The notes beneath the pieces were generated by a model that ran no database searches, was not told the origin of the DNA, and saw nothing but the letters and a program-made list of their open reading frames with translations. Shown in pieces: positions 28,476 through 37,920 of a stretch of 64,000 bases of DNA. A program made the position numbers and the translations under genes. Source of the DNA: Haloplanus litoreus (GTDB lineage: Archaea; Halobacteriota; Halobacteria; Halobacteriales; Haloferacaceae); NCBI RefSeq assembly GCF_042677945.1, contig NZ_JBHUDN010000003.1. The stretch is one strand, 5' to 3'. Numbering within the stretch: the first letter of the stretch is position 1; the number at the start of each line of letters is the position of its first letter.

Positions 28476-29042
28476 ATGCGACTGTTCCGGTCGAGCGAAC
28501 TCCTGGGCATCGCGCGGGAGACGCTGGAGTTCGTCCTCGAGGCCAGCGAGGAGACCCACCCGAACGAGTACATGGGCTTTCTCCGCGCCGACGACGCCCG
28601 CAAACTCGGTCTCGACCGCTCGGGACAGGTGATCACGAACGTTCTCGTCATCCCCGGAACGACCTCCAACCCGGTGAGTGCGACGGTCAAAACGAGCATG
28701 AAGCCGAACGACGTGTCCTCGGTCGGCTCCGTCCACTCTCACCCGAACGGCGTCCTCCGACCGAGTGACGCCGACCTCTCGACGTTCGGCCAGGGGAAAG
28801 TCCACATGATCGTCGGCGCGCCCTACGGTCGGGACGACTGGCGTGCCTTCGACAACCAGGGCGAACGGACGACGCTCGACGTCGTCGACGTGGACCTGCC
28901 CGAGGACCAGTTCTTCGACTTCACACAGTCGGACATCGACGCCGAACTGCTGGCGGACGGGCGACACAGCGGCGTCGTCGCGCCGGAGGACCGGGAGGAC
29001 GACGACGACGACCGGGGCGGACTGTTCTCGTGGCTCCGGTGA
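28476..29042 (+). CDS. JAMM/MPN+ family metalloprotease
   Basis: A 188-residue protein with a complete JAMM zinc site: Glu in NEYMGFLRAD and the HSHPNGVLRPSDAD motif (HxHx7SxxD). Haloarchaeal JAMM proteases remove ubiquitin-like SAMP modifiers (desampylases), so deconjugation of SAMPs is a reasonable guess. I cannot tell which of the known paralogues this matches. The C-terminal 25 residues are acidic with a poly-Asp run and end GLFSWLR. A CCTTAG box is centred about 27 bp upstream of the ATG. It is divergent from DUF2892. Confidence 0.83.
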   Translation: MRLFRSSELLGIARETLEFVLEASEETHPNEYMGFLRADDARKLGLDRSGQVITNVLVIPGTTSNPVSATVKTSMKPNDVSSVGSVHSHPNGVLRPSDADLSTFGQGKVHMIVGAPYGRDDWRAFDNQGERTTLDVVDVDLPEDQFFDFTQSDIDAELLADGRHSGVVAPEDREDDDDDRGGLFSWLR

Positions 29043-29112
29043 CCGGTCGGCCGTCGACGGGCGCGTTCGAGCGTCCGCTCGCCGAACCGGTCGGCTAATA
29101 CGGGTCGACAGG

Positions 29113-29119
29113 CTTTATT
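29113..29119 (+). promoter_or_regulatory. TATA box of acyl-CoA synthetase gene
   Basis: CTTTATT centred 27 bp upstream of the ATG at 29143. This fixes that start against the long upstream open frame, which overlaps the JAMM gene. Confidence 0.6.
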
Positions 29120-29142
29120 CCTGCCGTGCTGGACGCTTCCGT

Positions 29143-30846
29143 ATGACTGGCCAGACGCTCCGCCCGTTTCTGACACGGGCGACACAGCTGTATCCGGACC
29201 GGGAGGTCGTCGCTCGGACGGCCGACGGGATGACACGGTACACCTACGCGGAGTACGCCGACCGCGTGGGTCGGCTGGCGAATGCCCTGCGCGCGGCGGG
29301 TGTCGAACGTGGCGACCGAGTCGCGACGCTGTGTTGGAACCACGACCGGCACTTCGAGGCATACTTCGCGGTGCCGGACCTGGGGGCGCAACTCCACACG
29401 ATCAACCCGCTCCTCCCCGCGGACGACGTGCGGCGCATCGTCGACGGCGCGGACGACCGACTCGTGTTCGTCGATCCATCGCTGGCCGACACGCTGGCCG
29501 CGGCTTACGACCCCGATGCCTTCGAGTCCGTCGAGCAGGTGGTCGTGATCGGATCGTCGGCGCCCGACCTCCCCGTCGACTCGGTCACGAGCTTCGAGAC
29601 GTTCGTCGCGGGTCACGACGCCGACTACGATCCGCCGACCGTCAACGAGGACGACCCCGCCGGACTGTGTTACTCCTCCGGCACGACCGGCGATCCGAAA
29701 GGGGTCGAGTACACCCACCGGATGCTCTGGAGTCACACCATGGCGATCACGACACCGATGGGCCTGGACATCGCGGACGCGGACGTGGTGATGCCGGTCG
29801 TTCCGATGTTCCACATCAACGCCTGGGGCCTCCCCTACGCGGCGACCGCGGCGGGGGCGAAACATGTCTACCCTGGTCCGTCGCCCGATCCCGCCGACCT
29901 CGTCGAGTTGATCGAACGCGAGGGCGTCACGCTCACCGCGGGTGTCCCGACGGTCTGGCTGGGCGTCCTCGACTACCTCGACGACCACGATGCCGACCTC
30001 TCGACGCTGTCCCGCATCGTCATCGGCGGCGCGGCCCCGCCCGAACGCCTGATCCGCGCGTTCGACGACCGGGGCGTCGAGGTGGTCCACGGGTGGGGAA
30101 TGACCGAGACGGCGCCCGTCGGCGCCGTCTCCCACCTCAAACCCGACCTGCGCGACGCGGACTACGAGACGCAGTTGGCCAAGCGGACGAAACAGGGGCT
30201 GATCCTCCCCGGTCTGGAGTTCGAAGTGGTCGACGACGCGGGCGAGCGGGTGCCCCACGACGGCGAGTCGATGGGCGAACTCCGGGTTCGTGGACCGTGG
30301 GTCGCGGACGGGTACGTCGACGGTCCGTCGGAGACGCGCCGGGGGGATGGAGCCGAGGGGTCCGTCGGCGACGACGCCGTCGAGGACTCGTGGCTCCGGA
30401 CCGGCGACGTGGTGACCGTCGATTCGGACGGCTACATCGAACTCGTCGACCGCGCCGCCGACGTGATCAGATCCGGAGGAGAGTGGATTTCCTCGCAGGC
30501 GCTGGAGAACGCCATCATGAGCCACGAGGCGGTGCGCGAGGCGGCCGTGGTTGGCGTCCCCCACGAACGGTGGGGGGAGCGCCCCGTCGCGTACCTCGTC
30601 GACGACGACGCCGACCGCGACGCGCTGGTGGAAACCGTCTCGGCCCGTCTCCGCGAGGACTACCCCGACTGGTGGGTTCCGGACCGCTTCGAGTTCGTCG
30701 AAGCCATCCCCAAGACGGCGACCGGCAAGTTCGCGAAGACCGACCTACGGGACCGTCGTGACGACCCGATCGACGGGGCGGTGGCGGTCGAACCGCCGGG
30801 AGACGGAGACTGGGACTGGGACTGGGACGGGGACGGGGGCGACTGA
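29143..30846 (+). CDS. AMP-forming fatty acyl-CoA synthetase (AlkK-like)
   Basis: A 567-residue ANL-superfamily enzyme that activates a carboxylic acid with ATP and CoA. Motifs: CYSSGTTGDPKGVEYTHRM (P-loop, about residue 180), HGWGMTETAPVGAVSHL (about residue 320), SWLRTGDVVTVDSDGYI and IPKTATGKFAKTDL with the C-terminal catalytic Lys. The GWGMTE..P variant is that of medium-chain AlkK-type synthetases. The C-terminus has a low-complexity DWDWDWDGDGGD tail. The start is fixed by the TATA box at 29113-29119. Chain-length specificity is inferred only. Confidence 0.9.
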   Translation: MTGQTLRPFLTRATQLYPDREVVARTADGMTRYTYAEYADRVGRLANALRAAGVERGDRVATLCWNHDRHFEAYFAVPDLGAQLHTINPLLPADDVRRIVDGADDRLVFVDPSLADTLAAAYDPDAFESVEQVVVIGSSAPDLPVDSVTSFETFVAGHDADYDPPTVNEDDPAGLCYSSGTTGDPKGVEYTHRMLWSHTMAITTPMGLDIADADVVMPVVPMFHINAWGLPYAATAAGAKHVYPGPSPDPADLVELIEREGVTLTAGVPTVWLGVLDYLDDHDADLSTLSRIVIGGAAPPERLIRAFDDRGVEVVHGWGMTETAPVGAVSHLKPDLRDADYETQLAKRTKQGLILPGLEFEVVDDAGERVPHDGESMGELRVRGPWVADGYVDGPSETRRGDGAEGSVGDDAVEDSWLRTGDVVTVDSDGYIELVDRAADVIRSGGEWISSQALENAIMSHEAVREAAVVGVPHERWGERPVAYLVDDDADRDALVETVSARLREDYPDWWVPDRFEFVEAIPKTATGKFAKTDLRDRRDDPIDGAVAVEPPGDGDWDWDWDGDGGD

Positions 30847-30929
30847 TACGGACCGCCGTCAGGTAGTTTCGGCCGTCGCCGACACGGGGGCGGCGACCGA
30901 CGAGGCACGGGTACAACACTCCGTATGGG

Positions 30930-31780
30930 TCAGCCGACGAGCACCAACCAGACACCCACCACCAGTGCGAATCCACCGATCGACAGGCCCGCGAGCGACG
31001 TCTTCGACGACCGGACGAGCGCCCGCGTCGGCGTCCCGTGGGCGTAGAACGTCGCGTCGAGGACGTCGAGGACGCCCTCCCGAGAGGCGGCGAACTGGGA
31101 NNNNNNNNNNNNNNNNNNNNNNNNNNNNNNNNNNNNNNNNNNNNNNNNNNNNNNNNNNNNNNNNNNNNNNNNNNNNCGTCGACGACGCTACCGACCACGG
31201 TCACCTCGTCGCCCGGTGACGCTCGCTGCTCGCTGTAGCGACGCGCACCGAGCGAGAGGGCACGAGCGAGCGGCGCGACGACTGCGGGGGGCGACCGGAA
31301 GACCGTCTCGTGGGGGAGTCCGTCGGTCTCGCGCTCGTACTGGGCGATCCGGTCCGGCGGCGACTCGGTCGGGCCGACCGTCGCGACGACGGCCGAGTCG
31401 AGGACGACCGTTCGGAGCGGGGCGGCCACCGGAATCGCCGCGTGGGGCGTCCGCACCGCGAAGGCGACGCTTCGGGCTGGATCGTCGATCGTCACGTAGG
31501 TCGGTAGGAGGAAGGCGCCGAATCGGCGCTCCTCGACGGTCGAGCGGAGGGCGACGCAGTCGACGCCGCTGAACGGCGCGTCGAGCGTGTCCGCCCCGGC
31601 CTCGACGGTGCCCGAGAGGCGAACGAGCGAGCCGTCGGGGGACCCGTCGATCCGGGACACCGCGGTGGCGCGCAGGAGTGCGCTCGACCGCCACACGTGT
31701 CGCAGACTGACGAGCGAGACGAACAGGCCAATAGCGAGGACGACGATGCCGAAGGGTGAAGGGGTGGAGGAGGGGACCAT
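30930..31780 (-). CDS. GIDE-like membrane protein split by an assembly gap
   Basis: An N-terminal membrane helix (FGIVVLAIGLFVSLVSL) is followed by a region like the GIDE/MULAN domain: RLSGTVEAGADTLDAPFSGVDCVALRSTVEERR and later ERETDGLPHETVFRSPP. The 76 N at 31101-31176 interrupt the gene and shift the apparent frame. After the gap, another frame on the same strand gives SQFAASREGVLDVLDATFYA and ends in a hydrophobic helix (SLAGLSIGGFALVVGVWLVL) before TGA at 30930. This restores a protein with helices at both ends, of about 283 residues. The archaeal function is unknown; no RING finger is seen. Confidence 0.75.
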
Positions 31781-31801
31781 GGTGAGGGCGGGGAAACGCG
31801 A

Positions 31802-33034
31802 TCAGGAGCGACGGGGACTGTCGGGGGCGAGCGCGTCGTCGTAGATGGTGACGTAGAGGTCGGCGATTTCGTCACGAGTCGGCTTCCGCGGGTTGTTGTC
31901 GGGCGATCCGGAGTCGATGGCGTCCTGTGTCATCTCGTCGACGACGGCCAGATAGTCCTCGCGGGAGGGCACCTCGCCGAAGTCGTCGAGGTAGCCGGTG
32001 AGGTCCATGTCGGCACAGAGACGGAGCACCCCGTCGGCGGCGGCGTCGGCCGCCTCGCGAGTCGGCGTGTGCTCGTCTGCGACCCCGAGGATGCGCGCGA
32101 TTTCGGCGTACTTCTCGGGCGCCGCCATCGCGGAGAAGTCGACGACGTAGGGGAGGATGAGGCCGTTCGCGAGGCCGTGGGGGATGTGCAGTTGAGCGCC
32201 GAGCGGTCGGGCGAGTCCATGTACCAGGGCGACGGAGGCGTTCGTGAACGCCTGACCGGCCTGCAGTTGCCCGACCATCACGTCGGCGCGGGCGTCGAGG
32301 TTGTCGCCGTTGGCCCACGCGACCGGGAGGGAACGAGCGATGCGCTCCATGGCCTCCTCCGCGTAGCCGTCGGGGACGCTGTAAGACTTCACCGAGACGT
32401 AGGCCTCGATGGCGTGGGTCAGCGCGTCGATGCCGGTGAAAGCCGTGTGGCTCTTCGGGAGCGACTGCGTGAGGACTGGGTCTTCGATGGCCACGTCGGG
32501 GACGACGTTCGCGGAGACGATGAGGAATTTCGTCGACGTGGACTCGTCGCTGACGACGACGGAGCGGGTCGCCTCGCTGCCCGTCCCCGCGGTAGTGTTG
32601 ACGGCGATGATCGGCGGCGTGGGGTTGGGGACGCCCTCGTAGCCGGCCCGGTCGACGCCGAAGTCACGGATCGCTCCCTCGTTGGTTGCGAGGATACCCG
32701 CCCCCTTGCCCGTGTCGATGGACGACCCGCCGCCGAGGGTGACGATCATCTCACACCCTTCTCGCTCGTAGAGTGCGTGAGCGTTCTCGATGTTCTCGAC
32801 GGTCGGATCGGGCCGGACGTCCGTGTAGACAACCGGTTCGACGCCCGCCGCCTCCAGCTCCCGGACGACGGCGTCGCCGTGGAACTCGAAGATCTGTTCG
32901 GTGGCGACGACGAGTGCCGTGTCCCCGTACCGAGTTGCGTGGGTGCCGAGCGTTTCGATCGCTCCGGCACCGAGTTCGATCCGGCCGGGCGAGACGACGG
33001 TCCGCGTCTCGCTCGCGAGTACGGTGTCGTGCAT
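31802..33034 (-). CDS. iron-containing (group III) alcohol dehydrogenase
   Basis: A 410-residue NAD(P)-dependent dehydrogenase. Cofactor loop VTLGGGSSIDTGKGAGILATN; metal-binding residues in TGIDALTHAIEAYVS (Asp, His) and in ALVHGLARPLGAQLHIPHGLANGLILP (His, His). All expected Fe/Zn ligands are therefore present. The substrate could be a short alcohol, 4-hydroxybutyrate or a similar hydroxyacid; this cannot be decided from sequence. A minus-strand GTATAA at 33063-33068 sits about 31 bp upstream of the ATG. Confidence 0.9.
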   Translation of the reverse strand: MHDTVLASETRTVVSPGRIELGAGAIETLGTHATRYGDTALVVATEQIFEFHGDAVVRELEAAGVEPVVYTDVRPDPTVENIENAHALYEREGCEMIVTLGGGSSIDTGKGAGILATNEGAIRDFGVDRAGYEGVPNPTPPIIAVNTTAGTGSEATRSVVVSDESTSTKFLIVSANVVPDVAIEDPVLTQSLPKSHTAFTGIDALTHAIEAYVSVKSYSVPDGYAEEAMERIARSLPVAWANGDNLDARADVMVGQLQAGQAFTNASVALVHGLARPLGAQLHIPHGLANGLILPYVVDFSAMAAPEKYAEIARILGVADEHTPTREAADAAADGVLRLCADMDLTGYLDDFGEVPSREDYLAVVDEMTQDAIDSGSPDNNPRKPTRDEIADLYVTIYDDALAPDSPRRS

Positions 33035-33153
33035 GACACCCCGATGATCGTTCCTGTCGGTCTTATACCTCGGGGTCGGGGACGGTCGGCGAAGGGGACG
33101 GCTCGTACTGCCGGCTGTGAGTCGATAGCTCGAACCGGTTACCGCCGAGGGTC

Positions 33154-33825
33154 TCAGTTGGTAGTGAGTCGCGGCTGAATGGTGGAGACGAAGGCGTCGA
33201 GGTCCCGCGTCTGGTACCAGGCGGTTCCGGGGCCGGTGAACTCGAAGACCAGACCTTCGCCCCCCAGCAGCGACGATTTCAACCCACCGACGCTCCGCAT
33301 CTCGAACTCGATCGTGTCGTCCCAGGCGACCAGGTGTTGGTTGTCGAGCGTGTACGACTCCCCGGCCGCCAGATCGAGACGTTCGAGGCCGCCGTAGGCG
33401 TCGACGAAGACGGTTCCCGTCCCCTTCAGCGCGAGGGGCGTCAGGCTGGCCTCGCCCAGCATCGACTTCAGGCCACCGAGTTCGCTGTCGACGTCCACGG
33501 CCGGAGTGGCTGCGAGAAAGGCGCCGTCGGTCGTGTACAGCGTCTCGTCGTCGAGTTCGTGTTGCATCACGTCGCCCGGCGCCGACGGCGCGAACGTCAC
33601 CGTTCCCGTGCCGCCCTCGGCGGTGAACTCGTTGACGAACAGCGACTCGCCGCCGAGCACCGACTTGGCGGAACTGAGCAGTCCGTCCCGGCTCGTCGAG
33701 GTGTCGACGGAGACGGTGGCCGAGTGTCCGACCATCGCCCCGGGTTCGGCGACGATGGACTCGCCGTCGGCGAGCGTGACGGTCAGGTGTGTGTACGACG
33801 GTCGGTGCGTGAAATCGGCGTTCAT
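33154..33825 (-). CDS. TIGR00266/AIM24 family protein
   Basis: A 223-residue beta-rich protein. The family pattern is visible in ADGESIVAEPGAMVGHSATV, then GGESLFVNEFTAEGGTGTVTFAPSAPGD and the repeated DxxxxLxxW type segment LDNQHLVAWDDTIEFEMRS. TIGR00266 proteins (related to mitochondrial AIM24) are uncharacterised; some are secreted or stress-linked. I chose the ATG at 33825 (MNADFTHRPSYTHL); longer forms run into the divergent promoter. An ATATAACTCTTAT element lies 36-48 bp upstream, suggesting a short leader. Confidence 0.85.
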   Translation of the reverse strand: MNADFTHRPSYTHLTVTLADGESIVAEPGAMVGHSATVSVDTSTSRDGLLSSAKSVLGGESLFVNEFTAEGGTGTVTFAPSAPGDVMQHELDDETLYTTDGAFLAATPAVDVDSELGGLKSMLGEASLTPLALKGTGTVFVDAYGGLERLDLAAGESYTLDNQHLVAWDDTIEFEMRSVGGLKSSLLGGEGLVFEFTGPGTAWYQTRDLDAFVSTIQPRLTTN

Positions 33826-33923
33826 GGAGGGCACCTCACTCTCACACGCGTCGAAGATGGATATAACTCTTATCCAGCGTCTCGGCGCCGGCATCGCGGC
33901 GCCGGCGTCGATCCGATCGGCCA

Positions 33924-33932
33924 AGGTTTAAC
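33924..33932 (+). promoter_or_regulatory. TATA box of FNR-like gene
   Basis: AGGTTTAAC centred about 28 bp upstream of the ATG at 33957. Confidence 0.55.
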
Positions 33933-33956
33933 CTCGCCGGCGGCTGTTCCACGTGT

Positions 33957-34580
33957 ATGCCTCAGGTCACCATCGAAGCCGTCGAGCCGGTCGGCGACCG
34001 GACGGCCGCGCTGGAACTGCGGACGCCGGACGGGTTCGACGCCGAACCCGGACAGTTCCTGTTGGTCCGAGCCACCGTCGACGGCGTCGAAGAGACCGGA
34101 TATTACACGATTTCCTCGCCGGATACCGACGGGACGATGGAAGTGACCGTCGAGTACGTCCCCGAAGGGACGCTCGCGCCGTGGCTCGCCGACCGGGAGT
34201 CGGGCGACACGGTCGAAATCGAGGGTCCCTTCGGTGACGTACGGTACACCGGCGAGGGGGCGGCCGTCGTCCTCGCCGAGGGGCCGGGCATCGGCCCGGC
34301 GGTCGGGATCGCCGAACGCGCCCGGGAGAGCGGCCACGACGCGACGGTCGTCTTCTGGGGACAGGACCCGCCACACCGTGACCGCCTCGACGCCCTCGAA
34401 GCCGACGGGGCGACGGTGCTCCTGGTCGAGTCGCTCGACGAGGCGACCGAGACGCTCGCCGCGGCCGAGGACGCGACGGTGTACGTCTTCGGCTTCGAAT
34501 CGTTCGTCAGGGACGCCAAGACGGTGGCGGAGGCCGTCGGCGTCGTCGACGTTCGCGCCGAGAGCTTCGGATCACGGTAG
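33957..34580 (+). CDS. ferredoxin reductase-type FAD/NAD-binding protein
   Basis: A 207-residue FNR-family protein. The FAD domain (1-100) shows AEPGQFLLVRATVDGVEETGYYTISSPD, where the usual R-x-Y-S flavin motif appears as GYYTISS. The nucleotide domain shows VVLAEGPGIGPAVGIAERA (in place of GGxGxxP). It lacks an iron-sulfur domain. It probably passes electrons between NAD(P)H and a partner such as an oxygenase or dehydrogenase. It is divergent from the AIM24 gene and convergent with the second alcohol dehydrogenase gene. Confidence 0.85.
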   Translation: MPQVTIEAVEPVGDRTAALELRTPDGFDAEPGQFLLVRATVDGVEETGYYTISSPDTDGTMEVTVEYVPEGTLAPWLADRESGDTVEIEGPFGDVRYTGEGAAVVLAEGPGIGPAVGIAERARESGHDATVVFWGQDPPHRDRLDALEADGATVLLVESLDEATETLAAAEDATVYVFGFESFVRDAKTVAEAVGVVDVRAESFGSR

Positions 34581-34608
34581 CCGCCGCACGGGGGAGCGAC
34601 CCCGGCCG

Positions 34609-35828
34609 CTACCACGCCGCGTCTAGCACCGTCCGCACGTCCGCGACCGTCGGGTCCAGCCCGGCTGGCACCGTCCCCATCAGTGCGTCGTCGACGACGC
34701 GGGCCGCCACGTCGTCGAGGTCGGCCCGAAAGAGGCCGTCGATGGTCCGCAGGCGGTCGGGCAGGCCGAGGTCGTCGCGCACGTCGGCCACCGCGTCGAC
34801 GACGGCGTNNCGACCGCCTCGTCGTCCAGGCCCCGCGTGTCGACGCCCAGCGCCTCCGCCAGCGCGTCACGGCGGCCGTCGACTTCGTCGAAGAGGTACC
34901 GGAGGACGTGCGGCGCGACGATACCGTGGACGACGCCCTGGTGGACCTCGTAGTTGCGGGAGAAGCCGTGACCGAAGGCGTGGATGATCGAGAGTTTGTA
35001 CGCGCCGGGTGTCGAGACGCCGTACTGGACACAGACGATGCCGGCCAGCACCTCGTCGAGTCGGTCGGCGTCCATCGAGTCCTCGCGGAGCGTCGGCAGA
35101 CCGGAGCGCAGGAGTCGCAGGCCGCGGGCCGCGGTGCCGTCGGTGACGGGGGTCGAGTTGCTGGTGTAGAGCGCTTCGATCCCCTTGTCGAAGCCGTTCA
35201 TGGCCGACGCGGTCAGGACGGACTCGGGCGTCGTCCGGTAGAGGTCGGCGTCGTAACACAGCGCCGCGGGCATGAGGCGTTCGTCGCCGACGCCGCCGCT
35301 CGTCGGACGCTCCGCGGCGGGATCGAGCGCGAACGTCACGCCCGCGACGGTCGACAGATCGGCGCCGGCGAGCGTCGTCGGCACGGCGACGACCGGGAGC
35401 GGCGTCCCCGACTCGGCCTCGAGCGACTCGGTTTCGACTGCCCGCCGGGCGACCGTCTCGGGGGGCGCGTCGTGGGTCGTCAGTGTCGCCATCACCTTCG
35501 CGACGTCGAGCGAACTCCCGCCGCCGACGGCGATCAGCACGTCGGCGTCGACGGCGTGAGCACACTCGACGCCCTCGACGGCCGTCCCGAGGTATTTTTC
35601 GGGGGTCGTCTCGTCGAAGACGCCGGCCAGTCGGTCGCCCAACCCGTTCCGGATCGGGTCCATCACCGCCGGCGTCGCGCCGACGGTGGTGCCACAGACG
35701 ACGAGCGCTCGTTCCCAGCCGTGACGCGCACAGATCCCGCTCAGGTCGGTCACACAGCCCGGCCGACACCGTATCTCTCCGGGCCGGTACGCGAACTCGA
35801 ACCGTCGTCGATTCTCGGTCATCGTCAC
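34609..35828 (-). CDS. iron-type alcohol dehydrogenase family protein, frame broken by two N
   Basis: An N-terminal part in one frame (FAYRPGEIRCRPGCVTDLSG, GGGSSLDVAKVMATL, HAFGHGFSRNYEVHQGVVHG) continues in another frame after the two N at 34809-34810 (MADVRDDLGLPDRLRTIDGL to VRTVLDAAW). Deleting both N exactly rejoins the frame (DDEAV-DAVVDAVADVRDD), so the break is an assembly error. The full product is about 405 residues. The metal site is altered: the usual DALTHAIEA reads NGFDKGIEALY, with the first His missing. Activity may therefore differ from group III ADHs; glycerol dehydrogenase-like or maleylacetate reductase-like roles are possible. Confidence 0.82.
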
Positions 35829-35860
35829 GACCAGCGTCGGCTCGGAGATAACCGTGGTCG

Positions 35861-37867
35861 TTACCGCGCGGCCTCGATGTCGTCGAGGACGTCGGGGTTC
35901 TCGATACTACTCATGTCGCCGAGGTCCTCGCCGCGGTAGATGGACTGGATGGCGCGTCGGATGATCTTCCCGCTCTGGGTCTTGGGGAAGGCGTCGACGA
36001 AGAGGACCTCGCGGGGCCGAAACGGCTTGCCGAGTTCCTCGCCGACCGTGGCTCGAATCCCCTCGCGCAGGTCGTCGCTCTCTTCCGCCCCGGCTTCGAG
36101 GACGACGTAGAGGACGACGGCAGTGCCGGTGGTGTCGTCGTCGGCACCGATGGCGGCGGCCTGATTTACCGCCTCGTGTTCCATCGCGGCGCCTTCCACC
36201 TCGGCAGGGCCGACTTTCCGACCGGCGACGTTGAGGGCGTCGTCGGCCCGGCCGTGGAGGAACCAGAAGCCGTCCTCGTCTTTCTGTGCCCAGTCGCCGT
36301 GGTCCCAGAGGTCCGGCCAACTGCTCCAGTACTCCTTGAGGTAGCGCTCGTCGCCGCTCCACAGCGACTTCGTCATGCTCGGACAGGAGTCACGGGCGAC
36401 GAGGAAGCCGCGCTCGTGGGAGTCCGCGATGGAGTTACCCTTGCTGTCGATGATATCGATGTCCATTCCCAGTCCCGGACCGCCGAGAGTGCAGGGTTTG
36501 AGCGGACTGATCGGCATGGGCATGAGGAAACAGCCCATGATCTCCGTCCCGCCGGAGATGTTGATGATCGGGGTGTCGCCGCCGCCGATTTCCTCGTAGA
36601 ACCAGAGCCAGGATTCGGGATCCCACGGCTCACCGGTCGATCCGAGCAACCGCAGACTGGAGAGGTCGTAGTCGTCGACCCACTCGTCGCCCCGCTTCCG
36701 GAGCGCCCGGATGGCCGTGGGCGAGATGCCGAACTGGGTGATGCCGTGGTCGTCGATCATCCGCCAGAACCGATCCGGTTCGGGGTGGTCTGGCGCGCCC
36801 TCGTACATGAACATCGTGCCGCCGTGGGCGTGAGTGCCCAGCAGCATCCACGGTCCCATCATCCAACCGATGTCGCTGACCCAGAAGAAGCGATCCGAGG
36901 GCCGAAGATCCATCCCGAAGTACACCTCCTTGGCCGCCTGCAGGAGGGCGCCGGCGTGGGTGTGGACGATCCCTTTCGGTTTGCCAGTCGTCCCCGAGGA
37001 GTAGAGCAGCATGGACTCGTGGCTCGCGTCCAGTGACTTCGTCTCGTAGTCGTCGCTCGCCTCGGCGACGGTCGACTCCCAGTGTTCGTCGCGGGTGTCG
37101 TCCCACGGAATCTCCTCGGCGCTCGCCAGACCGAGGCGGTCGTAGACGACGGTGTGTTCGACGTGCCCTGCCTGATCGATGGCCTCGTCGGCCGTCCCCT
37201 TCAGCGTCACGTGCTTGCCCCGCCGGTAGAAGCCGTCGCCCGTGAACAGGACGCTGGGTTCGGCGTCGCCGATGCGGGTGGCCGTCGCGTCGACGCCGAA
37301 CCCGGAGAAGATGGGGACGGCGATGGCGCCCACCTTGAAACAGCCGTAGAGGATGGAGATCACTTCCGGGACCATCGGCATGTAGAGACCGACGGTATCG
37401 CCCGTTCCGACGCCACAGGACTCCAGATAGTTCGCCACCCGGTTGGCCTGGCGGTGCAGTTCGTGGTACGTGACCTCCCGGACGTCACCCGGTTCGCCCT
37501 CCCAGATGCAGGCGACCTTGTTGCGGGTCTCGGCGTCGGGGGCGGCGTGCCGGTCGAGGACGTTGTGGGCGGCGTTGAGTCGAGCGCCGGGGAACCACTC
37601 GGTGAACTGCGGTCCCTCGGCGTCGTTTCGAACCGCGTCGTACCCCTCGTCGAACTCGACGTCGAGGTAGTCGACGAGTTCGTCCCAGAACCAGTCGACA
37701 CCGGACCGCGGTTCGCCCGGCACCGTCGAGGTGGTCCGTTCGATCAACTCGTCGTAGTCGTCGATGTCGTACGTCTGCATGAACTCCCAGACGTTGGTCG
37801 ATTCGACGAACTCACGAGAGGGGTGATGAACCACCGTGTCCGTCCGTTTTTCGCGCTCCGGAGCCAT
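35861..37867 (-). CDS. acetyl/propionyl-CoA synthetase-like AMP-forming ligase
   Basis: A 668-residue short-chain acyl-CoA synthetase. It has an N-terminal ACAS_N-like domain (WFWDELVDYLDVEFDEGYDA), then LLYSSGTTGKPKGIVHTHAG, NISGGTEIMGCFLMP, WAQKDEDGFWFLHGRADD and FPKTQSGKIIRRAI, where the last Lys is catalytic. The length and N-terminal domain set it apart from the fatty acid enzyme at 29143. The substrate may be acetate, propionate or another short acid. The ATG at 37867 is preferred; a minus-strand CTATTAC is centred about 27 bp upstream. Confidence 0.9.
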   Translation of the reverse strand: MAPEREKRTDTVVHHPSREFVESTNVWEFMQTYDIDDYDELIERTTSTVPGEPRSGVDWFWDELVDYLDVEFDEGYDAVRNDAEGPQFTEWFPGARLNAAHNVLDRHAAPDAETRNKVACIWEGEPGDVREVTYHELHRQANRVANYLESCGVGTGDTVGLYMPMVPEVISILYGCFKVGAIAVPIFSGFGVDATATRIGDAEPSVLFTGDGFYRRGKHVTLKGTADEAIDQAGHVEHTVVYDRLGLASAEEIPWDDTRDEHWESTVAEASDDYETKSLDASHESMLLYSSGTTGKPKGIVHTHAGALLQAAKEVYFGMDLRPSDRFFWVSDIGWMMGPWMLLGTHAHGGTMFMYEGAPDHPEPDRFWRMIDDHGITQFGISPTAIRALRKRGDEWVDDYDLSSLRLLGSTGEPWDPESWLWFYEEIGGGDTPIINISGGTEIMGCFLMPMPISPLKPCTLGGPGLGMDIDIIDSKGNSIADSHERGFLVARDSCPSMTKSLWSGDERYLKEYWSSWPDLWDHGDWAQKDEDGFWFLHGRADDALNVAGRKVGPAEVEGAAMEHEAVNQAAAIGADDDTTGTAVVLYVVLEAGAEESDDLREGIRATVGEELGKPFRPREVLFVDAFPKTQSGKIIRRAIQSIYRGEDLGDMSSIENPDVLDDIEAAR

Positions 37868-37920
37868 GCTCCGAAGTCTACCACGAAGGGGTAATAGGTT
37901 TTTGCGTCGGGGCGGGAGAT

